Source: Acidobacteria bacterium UBA2999 | GTDB lineage: Bacteria; Acidobacteriota; Vicinamibacteria; Vicinamibacterales; UBA2999 | Assembly: GCA_002346475.1 (NCBI GenBank) | Contig: DDZV01000015.1 | Location: 87,118-151,117 of the forward strand | DNA length: 64,000 nt | Direction: 5' to 3' | Shown: in pieces, positions 45,083 through 53,931 of the stretch | Layout: the number at the start of each line of letters is the position of its first letter | How positions within the stretch are numbered: the stretch's first letter is position 1 | Translations under genes and position numbers: made by a program | Notes under the pieces: generated by a model | What the model was told of the DNA's origin: nothing | The model's database searches: none | Seen by the model: only the letters and a program-made list of their open reading frames with translations

Positions 45083-45550
45083 CTAATCAGCAGGCTGAAC
45101 GCTGGCACCCATGGGGACTGCTTCCGATGTTTGATTTGCTGCAAATAACCAGCGCCCATTTTGCTTCACAAATACCTGCATGGCGGTGAGAGGCAATTCC
45201 AGCCGAGGTGTATCTCCTTTGGGATCGTAATGAAAATCTCCCAAGAGAACCGCTGTATCTCCATAGATGCGAACGTCTTTAACCTCAACCGTAAGTTCGT
45301 CCCAGCCACAACCTTCGGGCTTTAATGACTCTAAGAATTCAGCTTTGCCTTTATGCACAAAGCCAACAGAAAATCCGTACAGCAAGTCCTCAGTAACAAG
45401 TTGTTCCATGGATTCGTGATCGCAGTCCCTGTAAGCCTCGTAGAAGCGCTTCTGCGCAGCTAACACCTCATCTTGCACGTCACTGTTTGATTGTGCACTT
45501 GCCACAAGACACATTGCAGTGATCAATGTACCAACGGTTATCCATTTCAT
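45083..45550 (-). CDS. Secreted SnoaL/NTF2-like (DUF4440-type) protein
   Basis: 155 aa. A signal peptide (MKWITVGTLITAMCLVASAQS) is followed by an NTF2-like fold: AAQKRFYEAYRDCDHESMEQLVTEDLLYGF, later GDTAVLLGDFHYD and QNGRWLFAANQTS. Family members are often orphan enzymes or binding proteins. GGGAG 7 nt before the ATG at 45550 sets the start; a longer frame reaches 45634. Located downstream of the M61 peptidase gene on the same strand. Confidence 0.78.
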   Translation of the reverse strand: MKWITVGTLITAMCLVASAQSNSDVQDEVLAAQKRFYEAYRDCDHESMEQLVTEDLLYGFSVGFVHKGKAEFLESLKPEGCGWDELTVEVKDVRIYGDTAVLLGDFHYDPKGDTPRLELPLTAMQVFVKQNGRWLFAANQTSEAVPMGASVQPAD

Positions 45551-45602
45551 ATTCAAACTCCCTTCACCTGCAATTAAGCTTCCTTGAAAACCTTCAACCT
45601 TA

Positions 45603-47432
45603 TTACTCTGGCGGTGAGACCGTGGGCACGGCATGTAACCAGGTCGCTAAACGTTCTTTTTGAACCTCGCTAACTGCTGGGGAAACCTCGAGAACCCACT
45701 GTTTCACAGGTTCAGCGCCCAACAGTACGTTATGTCTCATTAATTGCCCGCGACGTGCCACAAGCAACGAGATCGTTTCTCCAGGGCGGTACTCTTCCAA
45801 ACGACTATTCAACTGTTCAGCACGAACCCTGAATTCATCAATGGCAAGAATCTCATCATCGACATTTATTCCTGCGTTGTAGGCTGGCGTGTCCCGCAAT
45901 ACCCGTGTCACTATAAGATTCCCGCCGTTGTTACGAACTGTAACGCCAAGCCACGACTTCCCAGGAGCTTCTGGTGACAACTCTGGGGCAGGTTGAAATT
46001 GCAAACCAAAAGTTTCATGCGCTTCGTCATACTTGATTTCCGAGACTCCTTCGACAACTGAACTCCAAAAAGTACTGAGATCAAGGTTAGCTACTTGCTC
46101 AACAACCGCTTGAAACTCCCGTGGACTGTACCCGCGTCCATCAGCGTACTGTTCATACGCATCCCGCAGAACATCATCTAACGATCGATTGCCTTTTGTC
46201 GCAAGACGAATTTTTGCATCAAGCACAAAAGCTATGACAGCACCCTTTATATAGTAGCTAATGGATGTATTTGAAGAATTCTCGTCAGGACGATAGTACT
46301 TAATCCAAGCATCTTGTGACGCCATCTCAACAGACTGAACCAGGCGTCCTGGAGTGGTTTGTAATGCTTCAATCTGATTTGACAATGTTTGAAGGTACTC
46401 TTCACGTGTTGATAAGCCGGCACGGTGCACAAGCAGAGCATCGTAATAACTCGTCAAGCCTTCCGCTACCCAAAGGCTCTTTGTAAACACTTCGCGCTCG
46501 TAATCGAAAGGTCCTAGTTCAACTGGGCGTAGTCGTTTCACATTCCACGCATGAAAGATCTCATGACTCGCTAGTTCTAGCCAGGCCAGGTAGCTCTTTC
46601 GAGTGCGAGTAGCCCATCGACTGGTCATAAGTACGCTAGAATTTTTATGTTCTAAACCACCACGACTTTCCGTAATTACATTTAAGAATAGATATTTTTC
46701 ATACGGGAGAAACCCCCATAACTGAAAATGCTCCTGAACTAGCAACTCAAGATCACGGGCAGCTTTAGCACCGTCGAACAAATCAACCTCTCCCTCGTTG
46801 ACTAAATAGTGTGGTTTGCCGTCGACGATGAAACTGTGCACTGTAGGATTGCCGAGCAAAATGGGACTGTCTACGAGCGTGTCAAAGTCTTCTGCGTAAA
46901 ACTGGTGCGCAATTCCTGGAATCTCCTCTAAGCCGGTCATTGCTTGTGTCCAGCCATTAGCAAGCTCAATGGCCACTTCATGAGGTCTGGGTTTTCCATC
47001 TGCCAGTGTCATAAAAGTCGGCGCACCGTTAAGTAGAGCAAATGAGGCCTCAATCCAGTTTGTCCGAACGCTCATTTCTCGGCCATAAACACGATACTTA
47101 ACTACGACATGGGATGTCTTGGCTGTCGAGACACGCCATCGATTTTTAGAAACTTTATGAATTGCCAGTGTCTGACCCTTGTCAGTATGTGCAGTGACAT
47201 TCTCTATGTGACGAGCGAACTCGCGTACCAGATATGAACCAGGGGTCCAGACTGCTAACATCAGTTGAATTTCTGACTGGCCCGCGGTAGGCACTGTTGC
47301 AGAAACCTCAACATAATGTGTATGGGGTGCAGGAAAACTTAAGTTGTAACGGATCGGTTCAACTGACTGGGCAGCAGCAACAATAGGCATCATGAGCAAA
47401 ACACTCAGCAAAAAGTAAACATTCTTAGTCAC
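45603..47432 (-). CDS. M61 family glycyl aminopeptidase with PDZ domain
   Basis: 609 aa. A signal peptide (about 1-21, ending VAAAQS) precedes the M61 N-terminal beta domain. The gluzincin site LASHEIFHAWNVKRLRP (HExxH) has the third ligand in WVAEGLTSYY. A PDZ domain lies at about 500-590 (LGVTVRNNGG ... TPAYNAGINVDDEILAID). It is a periplasmic peptidase preferring N-terminal glycine in characterised relatives. GTG start at 47432. Confidence 0.92.
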   Translation of the reverse strand: MTKNVYFLLSVLLMMPIVAAAQSVEPIRYNLSFPAPHTHYVEVSATVPTAGQSEIQLMLAVWTPGSYLVREFARHIENVTAHTDKGQTLAIHKVSKNRWRVSTAKTSHVVVKYRVYGREMSVRTNWIEASFALLNGAPTFMTLADGKPRPHEVAIELANGWTQAMTGLEEIPGIAHQFYAEDFDTLVDSPILLGNPTVHSFIVDGKPHYLVNEGEVDLFDGAKAARDLELLVQEHFQLWGFLPYEKYLFLNVITESRGGLEHKNSSVLMTSRWATRTRKSYLAWLELASHEIFHAWNVKRLRPVELGPFDYEREVFTKSLWVAEGLTSYYDALLVHRAGLSTREEYLQTLSNQIEALQTTPGRLVQSVEMASQDAWIKYYRPDENSSNTSISYYIKGAVIAFVLDAKIRLATKGNRSLDDVLRDAYEQYADGRGYSPREFQAVVEQVANLDLSTFWSSVVEGVSEIKYDEAHETFGLQFQPAPELSPEAPGKSWLGVTVRNNGGNLIVTRVLRDTPAYNAGINVDDEILAIDEFRVRAEQLNSRLEEYRPGETISLLVARRGQLMRHNVLLGAEPVKQWVLEVSPAVSEVQKERLATWLHAVPTVSPPE

Positions 47433-47557
47433 GGTTGTACGTATTGTACCGGTCTAATCGACGATCCGTATGGCTAAGTAGCTTGCGTGGTCCGGCTAGA
47501 GGCGGATAAAATCGTTTCTTCGGCCACGGAACACCGTTCAGGAAAGGAGTCACAGCG

Positions 47558-49336
47558 TTGGATCAGGCGTCCACAGCTGGGCAACCATCAGCGCATGGCA
47601 CGGCCCATGCACACACACACGAGGAACAAAGCTTCCTTTGGAAATACGTATTCTCGGTTGATCACAAAGTTATCGGTATTCAGTACATCGTAACTTCCCT
47701 AGTTTTTCTATTTCTCGGCTTCTCACTCATGATGATCATGCGGTGGCAACTTGCCTATCCCATGACTCCCATTCCTCTTATTGGTGGTCTGTTTGGAGAG
47801 TTAAACGCTCCTGGGGGAATCATGCTCCCAGAGTTCTATAACCAGCTGGGTGCGATGCACGGCACTATCATGGTTTTTCTTGGAGTTGTTCCACTTGCAG
47901 TAGGTGGCTTCGGAAATTATGTAATGCCTCTCCAGATTGGTGCCCCCGATATGGCATTCCCACGCCTAAATATGGCCAGTTACTGGCTGTATTTCTTGGG
48001 TGGCGTCGTCATGCTGTTGAGCTTCTTCGTGCCTGGCGGAGCAGCTAATTCTGGGTGGACCTCTTACACGCCCCTGGCAACCTTTGCCACTAGCGGTCAG
48101 ACTTGGTGGCTGGCCGGCATGCTCTTCCTGATCCTGTCATCGCTACTTGGTGCGATGAACTTCATCACGACAATCATCCAACTCCGCGCACCTGGGTTAA
48201 CTTGGTGGCGGCTTCCAATGTTTGTCTGGGCACAGTTTGTAACATCCTTTTTGCTATTGCTAGCGTTCCCGGCACTCCAAGCTGCAGCCTTCTTGCAAGG
48301 TATGGACCGACTTTTCGGTTCAAGCTTCTTTACGCCTAGTGGGCTCGTGGTTAGCGGAGAAATCGTCCAGGCAGCTGGTGGCGGTAATCCACTGCTTTGG
48401 CAACATCTCTTTTGGTTTCTAGCGCACCCCGAAGTATATGTGTTGGTCTTACCGGCTATGGGTATCGTTGCCGAAATTATCGCTAACAACACGCGTAAGC
48501 CACTGTGGGGCTACAAGCTAATGGTAAAGTCGCTGATTTTCCTCGGCTTTATGTCGTTCGTGGTCTGGGCGCATCACATGTTCCTGACTGGTATGGGAAC
48601 AGTGATTAACTCCTTTTTTCAAACAACCACGATGATCATCTCAATTCCATCAGTGATTGTCCTGAGCGCACTCTTCCTTTCACTGTACGGAGGGTCAATC
48701 CGATTTAACACCCCAATGCTCTTCGCACTTGCCTTCCTGCCGATGTTTGGTATCGGGGGCTTGACTGGTCTACCGCTCGGATTGTCTGCCGCAGACATTC
48801 AACTACATGACACTTACTATGTGATTGGTCATTTCCACTATGTGGTAGCACCAGGAACAATCTTCGCTCTGTTTGCCGGGATTTACTTTTGGTACCCGAA
48901 AGTCACTGGTCGCATGATGAATGAAGTGCTGGGGAAGATTCATTTTTGGGGCTCGCTGGTTGCTATCAACCTGGTATTTATGCCCATGTTCATCCAGGGG
49001 TTAGCTGGCGTGAACCGTCGTCTCTATGATGGAGGACTCCAGTACGAACACGCAGCAGACGTGTTGCATTGGAACGTGGTTATGTCCCATGCTGCTTATG
49101 CTCTCGCATTCTTTCAGCTCTTTTTTATTATTAACTTCTTCCTTAGTTTAAAGAAGGGCAAGAAAGCAGAAGCGAACCCGTGGCAAGCTACAACAATAGA
49201 GTGGACAGATACTACATCGCCGCCTCTTGGCCATGGCAACTTTGAGCGCGTGCCTCAGGTGTACCGTGGCGCCTACGAGTACAGCGTGCCTGGTGCAACA
49301 ACTGACTTCATTCCGCAGTCTGCGGAACGGACGTAG
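47558..49336 (+). CDS. ctaD: Cytochrome c oxidase subunit I
   Basis: 592-aa haem-copper oxidase catalytic subunit with 12 or more helices. Ligand motifs are HGTIMVF (low-spin haem His), HPEVYVLVLPAMG (CuB His and cross-linked Tyr), WAHHMFLTGMG (CuB His pair) and HDTYYVIGHFHYV (haem ligands). The HPEVY Tyr and the DKVIG-like loop fit an aa3 A-type enzyme. It starts with TTG at 47558, supported by AAAGGAG upstream; the first 20 residues are His/Ala-rich. First gene of the ctaD-E-F-x-C operon, subunit II being last. Confidence 0.96.
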   Translation: MDQASTAGQPSAHGTAHAHTHEEQSFLWKYVFSVDHKVIGIQYIVTSLVFLFLGFSLMMIMRWQLAYPMTPIPLIGGLFGELNAPGGIMLPEFYNQLGAMHGTIMVFLGVVPLAVGGFGNYVMPLQIGAPDMAFPRLNMASYWLYFLGGVVMLLSFFVPGGAANSGWTSYTPLATFATSGQTWWLAGMLFLILSSLLGAMNFITTIIQLRAPGLTWWRLPMFVWAQFVTSFLLLLAFPALQAAAFLQGMDRLFGSSFFTPSGLVVSGEIVQAAGGGNPLLWQHLFWFLAHPEVYVLVLPAMGIVAEIIANNTRKPLWGYKLMVKSLIFLGFMSFVVWAHHMFLTGMGTVINSFFQTTTMIISIPSVIVLSALFLSLYGGSIRFNTPMLFALAFLPMFGIGGLTGLPLGLSAADIQLHDTYYVIGHFHYVVAPGTIFALFAGIYFWYPKVTGRMMNEVLGKIHFWGSLVAINLVFMPMFIQGLAGVNRRLYDGGLQYEHAADVLHWNVVMSHAAYALAFFQLFFIINFFLSLKKGKKAEANPWQATTIEWTDTTSPPLGHGNFERVPQVYRGAYEYSVPGATTDFIPQSAERT

Positions 49337-49345
49337 GAGGACACG

Positions 49346-49942
49346 ATGGAAATTCCCTATACAATCGAAACACGGGAAGACACTGGCTTAACAAATCCTA
49401 AGCTCGGTGTTTGGTTATTCCTAGCGTCTGAAGTCATGCTTTTCGCATCCCTCTTTTCTTCGTACGTGTTGCTACGCGTAGGTGCTGAGTCGTGGCCAAT
49501 GCAGGCTTCGATCGTTAATATCCCATTAGCCACCCTTAATACTGCCGTCCTGATCACCTCGTCGGTGACGATGGTGATGTCTTGGGTATCGCTTAAGCTA
49601 AATGACTTTGCCAAGTACAAGTTGTATATGGGATTGACGTTTCTTGGTGGGGTGGGCTTTTTAATAATTAAGTCATTTGAGTACGCCGAAAAATTTCAGC
49701 ATGTTCCGCCGTACTTACCGTCGACTAGCAATTTCCTTGGGCTCTACTTTTTAATGACAGGACTCCATGCGATCCACGTAATTGGTGGGATGGTAGTTAA
49801 CGGTTACCTGTGGGGTCCTGGTGCAAAAATGTGGGCTAGCGAACCCGAGAAGTTTACTAATCGGGTTGAGGTTGCTGGTCTTTACTGGCATTTCGTCGAC
49901 TTGGTATGGATTTTCCTCTTCCCAGTGCTGTACCTGCTCTAA
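49346..49942 (+). CDS. ctaE: Cytochrome c oxidase subunit III
   Basis: 198 aa with five helices. KLGVWLFLASEVMLFASLFSSYVLLR at the start and GLYWHFVDLVWIFLFPVLYLL at the end are hallmark segments of the short bacterial subunit III. Begins 9 bp after ctaD with AGGAGG before the ATG. Confidence 0.93.
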   Translation: MEIPYTIETREDTGLTNPKLGVWLFLASEVMLFASLFSSYVLLRVGAESWPMQASIVNIPLATLNTAVLITSSVTMVMSWVSLKLNDFAKYKLYMGLTFLGGVGFLIIKSFEYAEKFQHVPPYLPSTSNFLGLYFLMTGLHAIHVIGGMVVNGYLWGPGAKMWASEPEKFTNRVEVAGLYWHFVDLVWIFLFPVLYLL

Positions 49943-49991
49943 ATGAAGCAACAGCGGGATGAGAGCAAGTAATCTTTGAGAAATAATTCGT

Positions 49992-50011
49992 GGCAGGGAA
50001 AAGGCCCTGCC
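49992..50011 (+). other. GC-rich hairpin between ctaE and the subunit IV gene
   Basis: GGCAGGG-aaaagg-CCCTGCC is a perfect 7-bp stem in the 83-bp gap before the subunit IV start, just upstream of its Shine-Dalgarno (AAGGGA). No T-tract follows, so it is not an intrinsic terminator. An mRNA processing or stability element is possible. Confidence 0.4.
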
Positions 50012-50025
50012 TGTGAAGGGACCTA

Positions 50026-50400
50026 ATGGCGCATTCTCCAGAAGATATTCGGGCACACGTAAAAATCTATTTAACCGTGTTCGGTGCCCTAATGGTGCTT
50101 ACCATTGTCACGGTTGCGATCTCATACTTGGATCTACCCGTTGGCCAGGCAGTGGCATTAGCACTGGTCGTTGCCACTCTTAAAGGCTCACTCGTGGCGA
50201 TGTTCTTTATGCATCTAAAGGGTGAAACGCCAATCGTCATGTGGACGCTCGCACTCACAATGGTTTTTTTAGTCGTACTGTTCGGTCTTCCGCTGTGGAC
50301 AGACAGTGACCGCATTGTAGACACACGTCCGACTGCTTGGGCCGCCGAGGCGGACAAGGCGCATGCCACTACAGATCATGCATCTGAGGCAGAACACTAA
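50026..50400 (+). CDS. ctaF: Cytochrome c oxidase subunit IV (prokaryotic COX4-like)
   Basis: 124 aa with three hydrophobic helices. HVKIYLTVFGALMVLTIVTVAISYLDL and LVVATLKGSLVAMFFMHLKGE match the COX4_pro/CyoD-like small subunit that stabilises the enzyme. The C-terminus is His/Ala/Glu-rich (about 105-124). The next gene follows after one base. Confidence 0.9.
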   Translation: MAHSPEDIRAHVKIYLTVFGALMVLTIVTVAISYLDLPVGQAVALALVVATLKGSLVAMFFMHLKGETPIVMWTLALTMVFLVVLFGLPLWTDSDRIVDTRPTAWAAEADKAHATTDHASEAEH

Positions 50401-50401
50401 A

Positions 50402-50875
50402 ATGTCTTTAAAGATGTTTCATCTCGTTTTTATTGCAGCATCCGTGTTGTTAACGCTGGGGCTCAGCTTCTGGTCACTGAATGCCTGGTGGACCAGTAAT
50501 TCGGCAACCTGGTTGTTGCTAACGTTCCTAGCTGTCGCTGGTGGTGGCCTGTTGATCGTTTATGCTAACCGGTTTCTGCGAAAGGTTCGGAGTCTTGGCA
50601 TCGTTTCTGGGGTTATAGCAACCTCACTGCTGTTACCAGCGGACGTGCTGGCCTGTGCTGTTTGTCTAGGCAACACTGACTCGATGTTACGTAGCGGCAT
50701 GAACATGGGAATCCTTGTTCTTCTGGGAGTGACTGGCTTCATGCTACTGGGCTTTGGCACATTTTTCATGTATTTGGCGCGGCGGGCTCGGTTAGTACAA
50801 ACGCAGAACGCTGTATTGCCGGCATCGTATGCCGGTTCAAAACTAAGGACTCGTACCCAGAAAGGGAGCATCTAG
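50402..50875 (+). CDS. Membrane protein with CxxC motif within the cytochrome oxidase operon
   Basis: 157 aa, not a standard oxidase subunit. Helices lie at about 7-25, 32-50, 60-78 (ending at LACAVC) and 100-122, with the extracytoplasmic motif ACAVCLGNTDSMLRSGMN between the last two. The CxxC could bind copper or thiols in assembly of the CuA or CuB site. The immediate neighbour ctaC encodes the CuA subunit. It fills the single-base to zero-base gaps on both sides, so it is co-expressed. Function is inferred from context only. Confidence 0.65.
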   Translation: MSLKMFHLVFIAASVLLTLGLSFWSLNAWWTSNSATWLLLTFLAVAGGGLLIVYANRFLRKVRSLGIVSGVIATSLLLPADVLACAVCLGNTDSMLRSGMNMGILVLLGVTGFMLLGFGTFFMYLARRARLVQTQNAVLPASYAGSKLRTRTQKGSI

Positions 50876-51637
50876 ATGCTGGAATGGCTGGGCCTCCCGC
50901 AGGCTGCATCAGCACACGCCGCGGAGCTTGACTTCATGATCGTTATTACGCACTGGCTCATGCTTGTGCTCTTCGTTGGTTGGGGAATTTTCTTCATCTA
51001 CACACTGGCCCGTTTTCGCAAAGGATCGAGCCCGGTAGCAAGCTACCACGGCACGAAGGGTGGGTGGTCAAAATGGGTAGAAGGCGGCGTCCTCCTTGCT
51101 GAGATTGTCCTACTTGCAGCGTTTTCAATACCTGCATGGTCGGCACGCGTCGACGCTTTCCCGACACCCCAGGAATCCGTCGTGGTTCGCGTGGTTGCTG
51201 AACAGTTCTCCTGGAACATCCACTACCCCGGTGCAGATGGCAAGTTCGGAAGAACCGACATCAATCTTGTCTCTTCGGAGAACCCGCTTGGACTCGACCG
51301 TCAGGATCAAGACGCCAAAGACGATATTGCAACAATCAATCAGCTTAATCTTCCAGTCAACAAACCAACCATCATTCATCTCTCAAGCAAAGACGTTATT
51401 CACAGTCTCGGACTGAACCAGATGCGCGTCAAACAGGATGCTATTCCCGGTGTTGTCCAGAACCTCTGGTTCACGCCGACAGAAACAGGCGCCTGGGAGA
51501 TCAATTGTTCACAGTTGTGCGGTCTCGGACACTACCGCATGCGTGGGTTCTACACCATTCAGACTCAAGAAGATTTTGACGCCGCAATGCAGGACCAAGA
51601 AAGTTTTAACGCCTGGGAGCTTGCAAACGTCGACTGA
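50876..51637 (+). CDS. ctaC: Cytochrome c oxidase subunit II
   Basis: 253 aa. Two N-terminal helices (about 20-42 and 70-90) and a periplasmic cupredoxin domain with AEQFSWNIHYPG, IIHLSSKDVIHSLGLNQMRVKQDAIPG and the complete CuA motif CSQLCGLGHYRM. No fused cytochrome c domain follows. The N-terminus has no clear lipobox. Its place at the end of the operon, after subunits I, III and IV, is unusual; ctaC most often precedes ctaD. Confidence 0.95.
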   Translation: MLEWLGLPQAASAHAAELDFMIVITHWLMLVLFVGWGIFFIYTLARFRKGSSPVASYHGTKGGWSKWVEGGVLLAEIVLLAAFSIPAWSARVDAFPTPQESVVVRVVAEQFSWNIHYPGADGKFGRTDINLVSSENPLGLDRQDQDAKDDIATINQLNLPVNKPTIIHLSSKDVIHSLGLNQMRVKQDAIPGVVQNLWFTPTETGAWEINCSQLCGLGHYRMRGFYTIQTQEDFDAAMQDQESFNAWELANVD

Positions 51638-51684
51638 GATTAAGTAATTCTTAGCATCTTGCCCTCCTAATAACAGGAGTCCCT

Positions 51685-51906
51685 ATGGCTAAACGAAGAG
51701 TTGTCGTTGTGCTCTCAGGGCTAATCATGATGGGCGCTGGTTTTGGATGTACCCCAGTACAAGAAACGGCCACACCCCCGGTCGTGCTGCAATCAGGTGT
51801 CTATGAAGATACATTGGTTAAAACATCAGGCGGGTGGCGCTTTAAGAAACGAATTTTCAAACCGAGTAACACGTACAAACCTGGAATGCCCGTGGGGCTT
51901 CCCTAG
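51685..51906 (+). CDS. Small secreted protein resembling the C-terminal strand of an NTF2-like domain
   Basis: 73 aa. The signal sequence is MAKRRVVVVLSGLIMMGAGFGC, with a possible but non-canonical lipobox. The rest carries YEDTLVKTSGGWRFKKRIFKP, strongly like the last two strands of SnoaL/NTF2-like proteins (Y.D..V.T..GW.F..R.F). So this may be a remnant of a secreted NTF2-like gene or a small lipoprotein. It lies 47 bp after ctaC with AGGAG upstream. Confidence 0.5.
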   Translation: MAKRRVVVVLSGLIMMGAGFGCTPVQETATPPVVLQSGVYEDTLVKTSGGWRFKKRIFKPSNTYKPGMPVGLP

Positions 51907-51968
51907 CCTAGCCGTTTGATGTACCTCTGGTGACGATAGCCGAAGTTGCCTGAAACACCGTCTCTCTT

Positions 51969-52403
51969 ATGAGTCTCATATCGAAACTCGACCAACTCGT
52001 TGTTTATTTTAATCGTCGTGTGCTAAATGTGCCAGACGACCTGCTCAATAGAAACACTCAGTTTCTGCTGAATGGAGTAGCGTATGAAACTATGCTTGGC
52101 CGAAACCCAACAGATCCCCTCGTCCGAATGATTACCCGTGGTGCAGCTGGATATCGATTTGCAGCAACCGCAGTACTCCACGCCCTAGAATCAGCGCGCC
52201 TGCTGTGCGGCGACTTTAACGTGTCGGCACAACGCGCTTCAGGAACTCTCGTGCTCAGCGGTGTTTTACGTGGCACAGGTAACAATTTTAAAGAAGTGGT
52301 TACAGTTGATCTCACACTCACCGATAATGACATCGTCAGTGTGGCTAGCGTGCACCTCTCTGAAGAAGGGCTTGCACAACTTCGCGTGGCACGGTCTGCT
52401 TGA
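51969..52403 (+). CDS. Conserved-looking hypothetical protein, 144 aa
   Basis: Soluble alpha/beta protein, no signal peptide or membrane helix, family not recognised. It starts MSLISKLDQLVVYFNRRVLNV and has a beta-rich second half (TLVLSGVLRGTGNNFKEVVTVDLTLTDNDIVSVASVHLSE). Convergent with the zinc-ribbon gene with 8 bp between stops. Confidence 0.55.
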   Translation: MSLISKLDQLVVYFNRRVLNVPDDLLNRNTQFLLNGVAYETMLGRNPTDPLVRMITRGAAGYRFAATAVLHALESARLLCGDFNVSAQRASGTLVLSGVLRGTGNNFKEVVTVDLTLTDNDIVSVASVHLSEEGLAQLRVARSA

Positions 52404-52411
52404 TTTATTTA

Positions 52412-52855
52412 TTACTTAAACAAGTCATCAAACGCCTTCCGAGAGTCATTGGTGCGCGGGGTCGTGGTTTCACGTTCCACCGTTGTTCGCGACGAGAACA
52501 ATTCACAGGTGTTACGTTTATTCTTGGGTGACACACGCGTTTTAATCGGCTGCATGCATTCAAACCGGCTGCCAGAATCAAACGAAGTGCACTGGGCGCA
52601 CGTGTATAAATCTGTTCCGCAATACGTGCACTGACTAGCAAGTCCAATCTCGCTGTTAATTATCTTGCCACACTCTGCACAGCGCACGACCTCACGAAAT
52701 GCAGGCATGTTCAGGTCCCGAGGGCGCTCTTGTGAAATACGACGTGCGCCTGCTGGCGCACCAGGTTCGCGGGTAGGCTTGGGCCGGGAGGTTTTTGGAT
52801 GCTGGTCTCGACCAGCATCCTGATACCCACGTTGCCGATATTTTTGATCGCTCAC
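52412..52855 (-). CDS. Zinc-ribbon hypothetical protein
   Basis: 147 aa. The N-terminal approximately 45 residues are basic, Pro/Arg/Gln-rich and probably disordered. The centre holds CAECGK ... CTYCG ... CAQC plus a further Cys (FEC), consistent with one or two zinc ribbons. GTG at 52855 overlaps the stop of the upstream gene (GTGA), so I use it rather than an ATG 15 nt further up. Function unknown. Confidence 0.6.
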   Translation of the reverse strand: MSDQKYRQRGYQDAGRDQHPKTSRPKPTREPGAPAGARRISQERPRDLNMPAFREVVRCAECGKIINSEIGLASQCTYCGTDLYTCAQCTSFDSGSRFECMQPIKTRVSPKNKRNTCELFSSRTTVERETTTPRTNDSRKAFDDLFK

Positions 52856-53334
52856 TCGGCAACCACGCATTCACCGTAGTACTGTTCAGGCTTCGAGGTA
52901 AACCCAGGAAGAGAAATCTCTGTAAACTCATGCCTCGTATGTACCGCTAGGAATTTTTCAGGGTTGCTCTCCTTAGCAAAGATTGTAGTTACGTACAATG
53001 GTCCTTCTCTGGAGACCTGCATAAAATGCAGTGACGTAGCTGAAAGACGCGTGATGATGTGAGGTGGCCCAAATCCACCAACGGTATTGGCACTGCCTTC
53101 TTCAGCTTCGACATCCTGAAAGCCAAGAGACAATGAGGCTGCCTTTAATTCAGGCGTTGTCTCACCATCCTTCCACTCACCAATAGCCATCAGGGTAAAC
53201 TCACACTCCCAGGTCGTCGTAGAAGCGAGCGTGTCTGCTAATATTTGCTGTTTGTTCTGAGCCCGTGGTATTGCTATGCTTACTAGCATCAACGCAACCA
53301 AAACAAACCCTCTATAAAATATCTTTTTTAGCAT
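52852..53334 (-). CDS. Secreted hypothetical protein
   Basis: 160 aa. A signal peptide (MLKKIFYRGFVLVALMLVSIAIPRAQ) precedes a beta-rich mature part with two Cys (about positions 44 and 156), possibly disulphide-bonded. No family recognised. CGGAG lies 6 nt before the ATG at 53334. It is coupled to the zinc-ribbon gene and divergent from the FMN-binding protein gene. Confidence 0.55.
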   Translation of the reverse strand: MLKKIFYRGFVLVALMLVSIAIPRAQNKQQILADTLASTTTWECEFTLMAIGEWKDGETTPELKAASLSLGFQDVEAEEGSANTVGGFGPPHIITRLSATSLHFMQVSREGPLYVTTIFAKESNPEKFLAVHTRHEFTEISLPGFTSKPEQYYGECVVAE

Positions 53335-53409
53335 GTTTAACTCCGGGGTATAGCTGAGTACTCTAACTTGACCGCGTTTTTGATGCCACGTCATAATGAT
53401 TCACAACGT

Positions 53410-53931
53410 ATGAGAATCTCTCATATCGCGTTGCTTCTTGTGCTCAGCAGCATGATTGGTGACGGACAGACAACAGCTAACCCGGAGCTTCAAGTAAATC
53501 TCCAGCGACTCTTTCCCACTGCAACAGCGTTTTCCTCAAAAACTGGTGACCCTCCGCACTTTAAGGCTTTTGGTCCAGGAACAGATGGGGCTGAAAGTCT
53601 CCTTGGGTTTGTGTTTTGGACAACAGAATTGGAACCGCTTGAACGGGGCTATGATGGCCCTATTAAAGTACTCGTTGGGATGGATACTCGCGGGAGGGTA
53701 ACGAATATTGTCGTCGTGGAACATTATGAACCCTATGGGGACTTCTCAATTGATCTACCGGCATTCCCGAAACAGTTTGAGGACAAGACCATTCGCGATC
53801 GTTTTAAGGTCGGAATGGATATTGATGCTATCGCGCGCGCCACAATCACTGTGACCAGCACGGCGCGTGCGGTGCGAAATAGTGCGCGCCAGATTGCCCG
53901 GGCAAACCTGACACCTGAGGACGTGAAATGA
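53410..53931 (+). CDS. FMN-binding domain protein (NosR/RnfG-like periplasmic part)
   Basis: 173 aa. Signal peptide MRISHIALLLVLSSMIGDGQ, then an FMN-binding domain: LLGFVFWTTELEPLERGYDGPIKVLVGMDTRGRVTNIVVVEHYEPYG as in NosR and RnfG. The usual covalent-FMN motif SGAT.T is represented by ARATITVTS, so the attachment Thr may be kept but the context is degenerate. In-frame starts at 53368 (TTG) and 53383 also exist. Overlaps the polyferredoxin gene by ATGA. Electron transfer across the membrane is the likely role. Confidence 0.75.
   Translation: MRISHIALLLVLSSMIGDGQTTANPELQVNLQRLFPTATAFSSKTGDPPHFKAFGPGTDGAESLLGFVFWTTELEPLERGYDGPIKVLVGMDTRGRVTNIVVVEHYEPYGDFSIDLPAFPKQFEDKTIRDRFKVGMDIDAIARATITVTSTARAVRNSARQIARANLTPEDVK

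Noticed and set aside
49992..50011. Hairpin as a terminator after ctaE
   Set aside because: No T-tract follows and the operon continues immediately.
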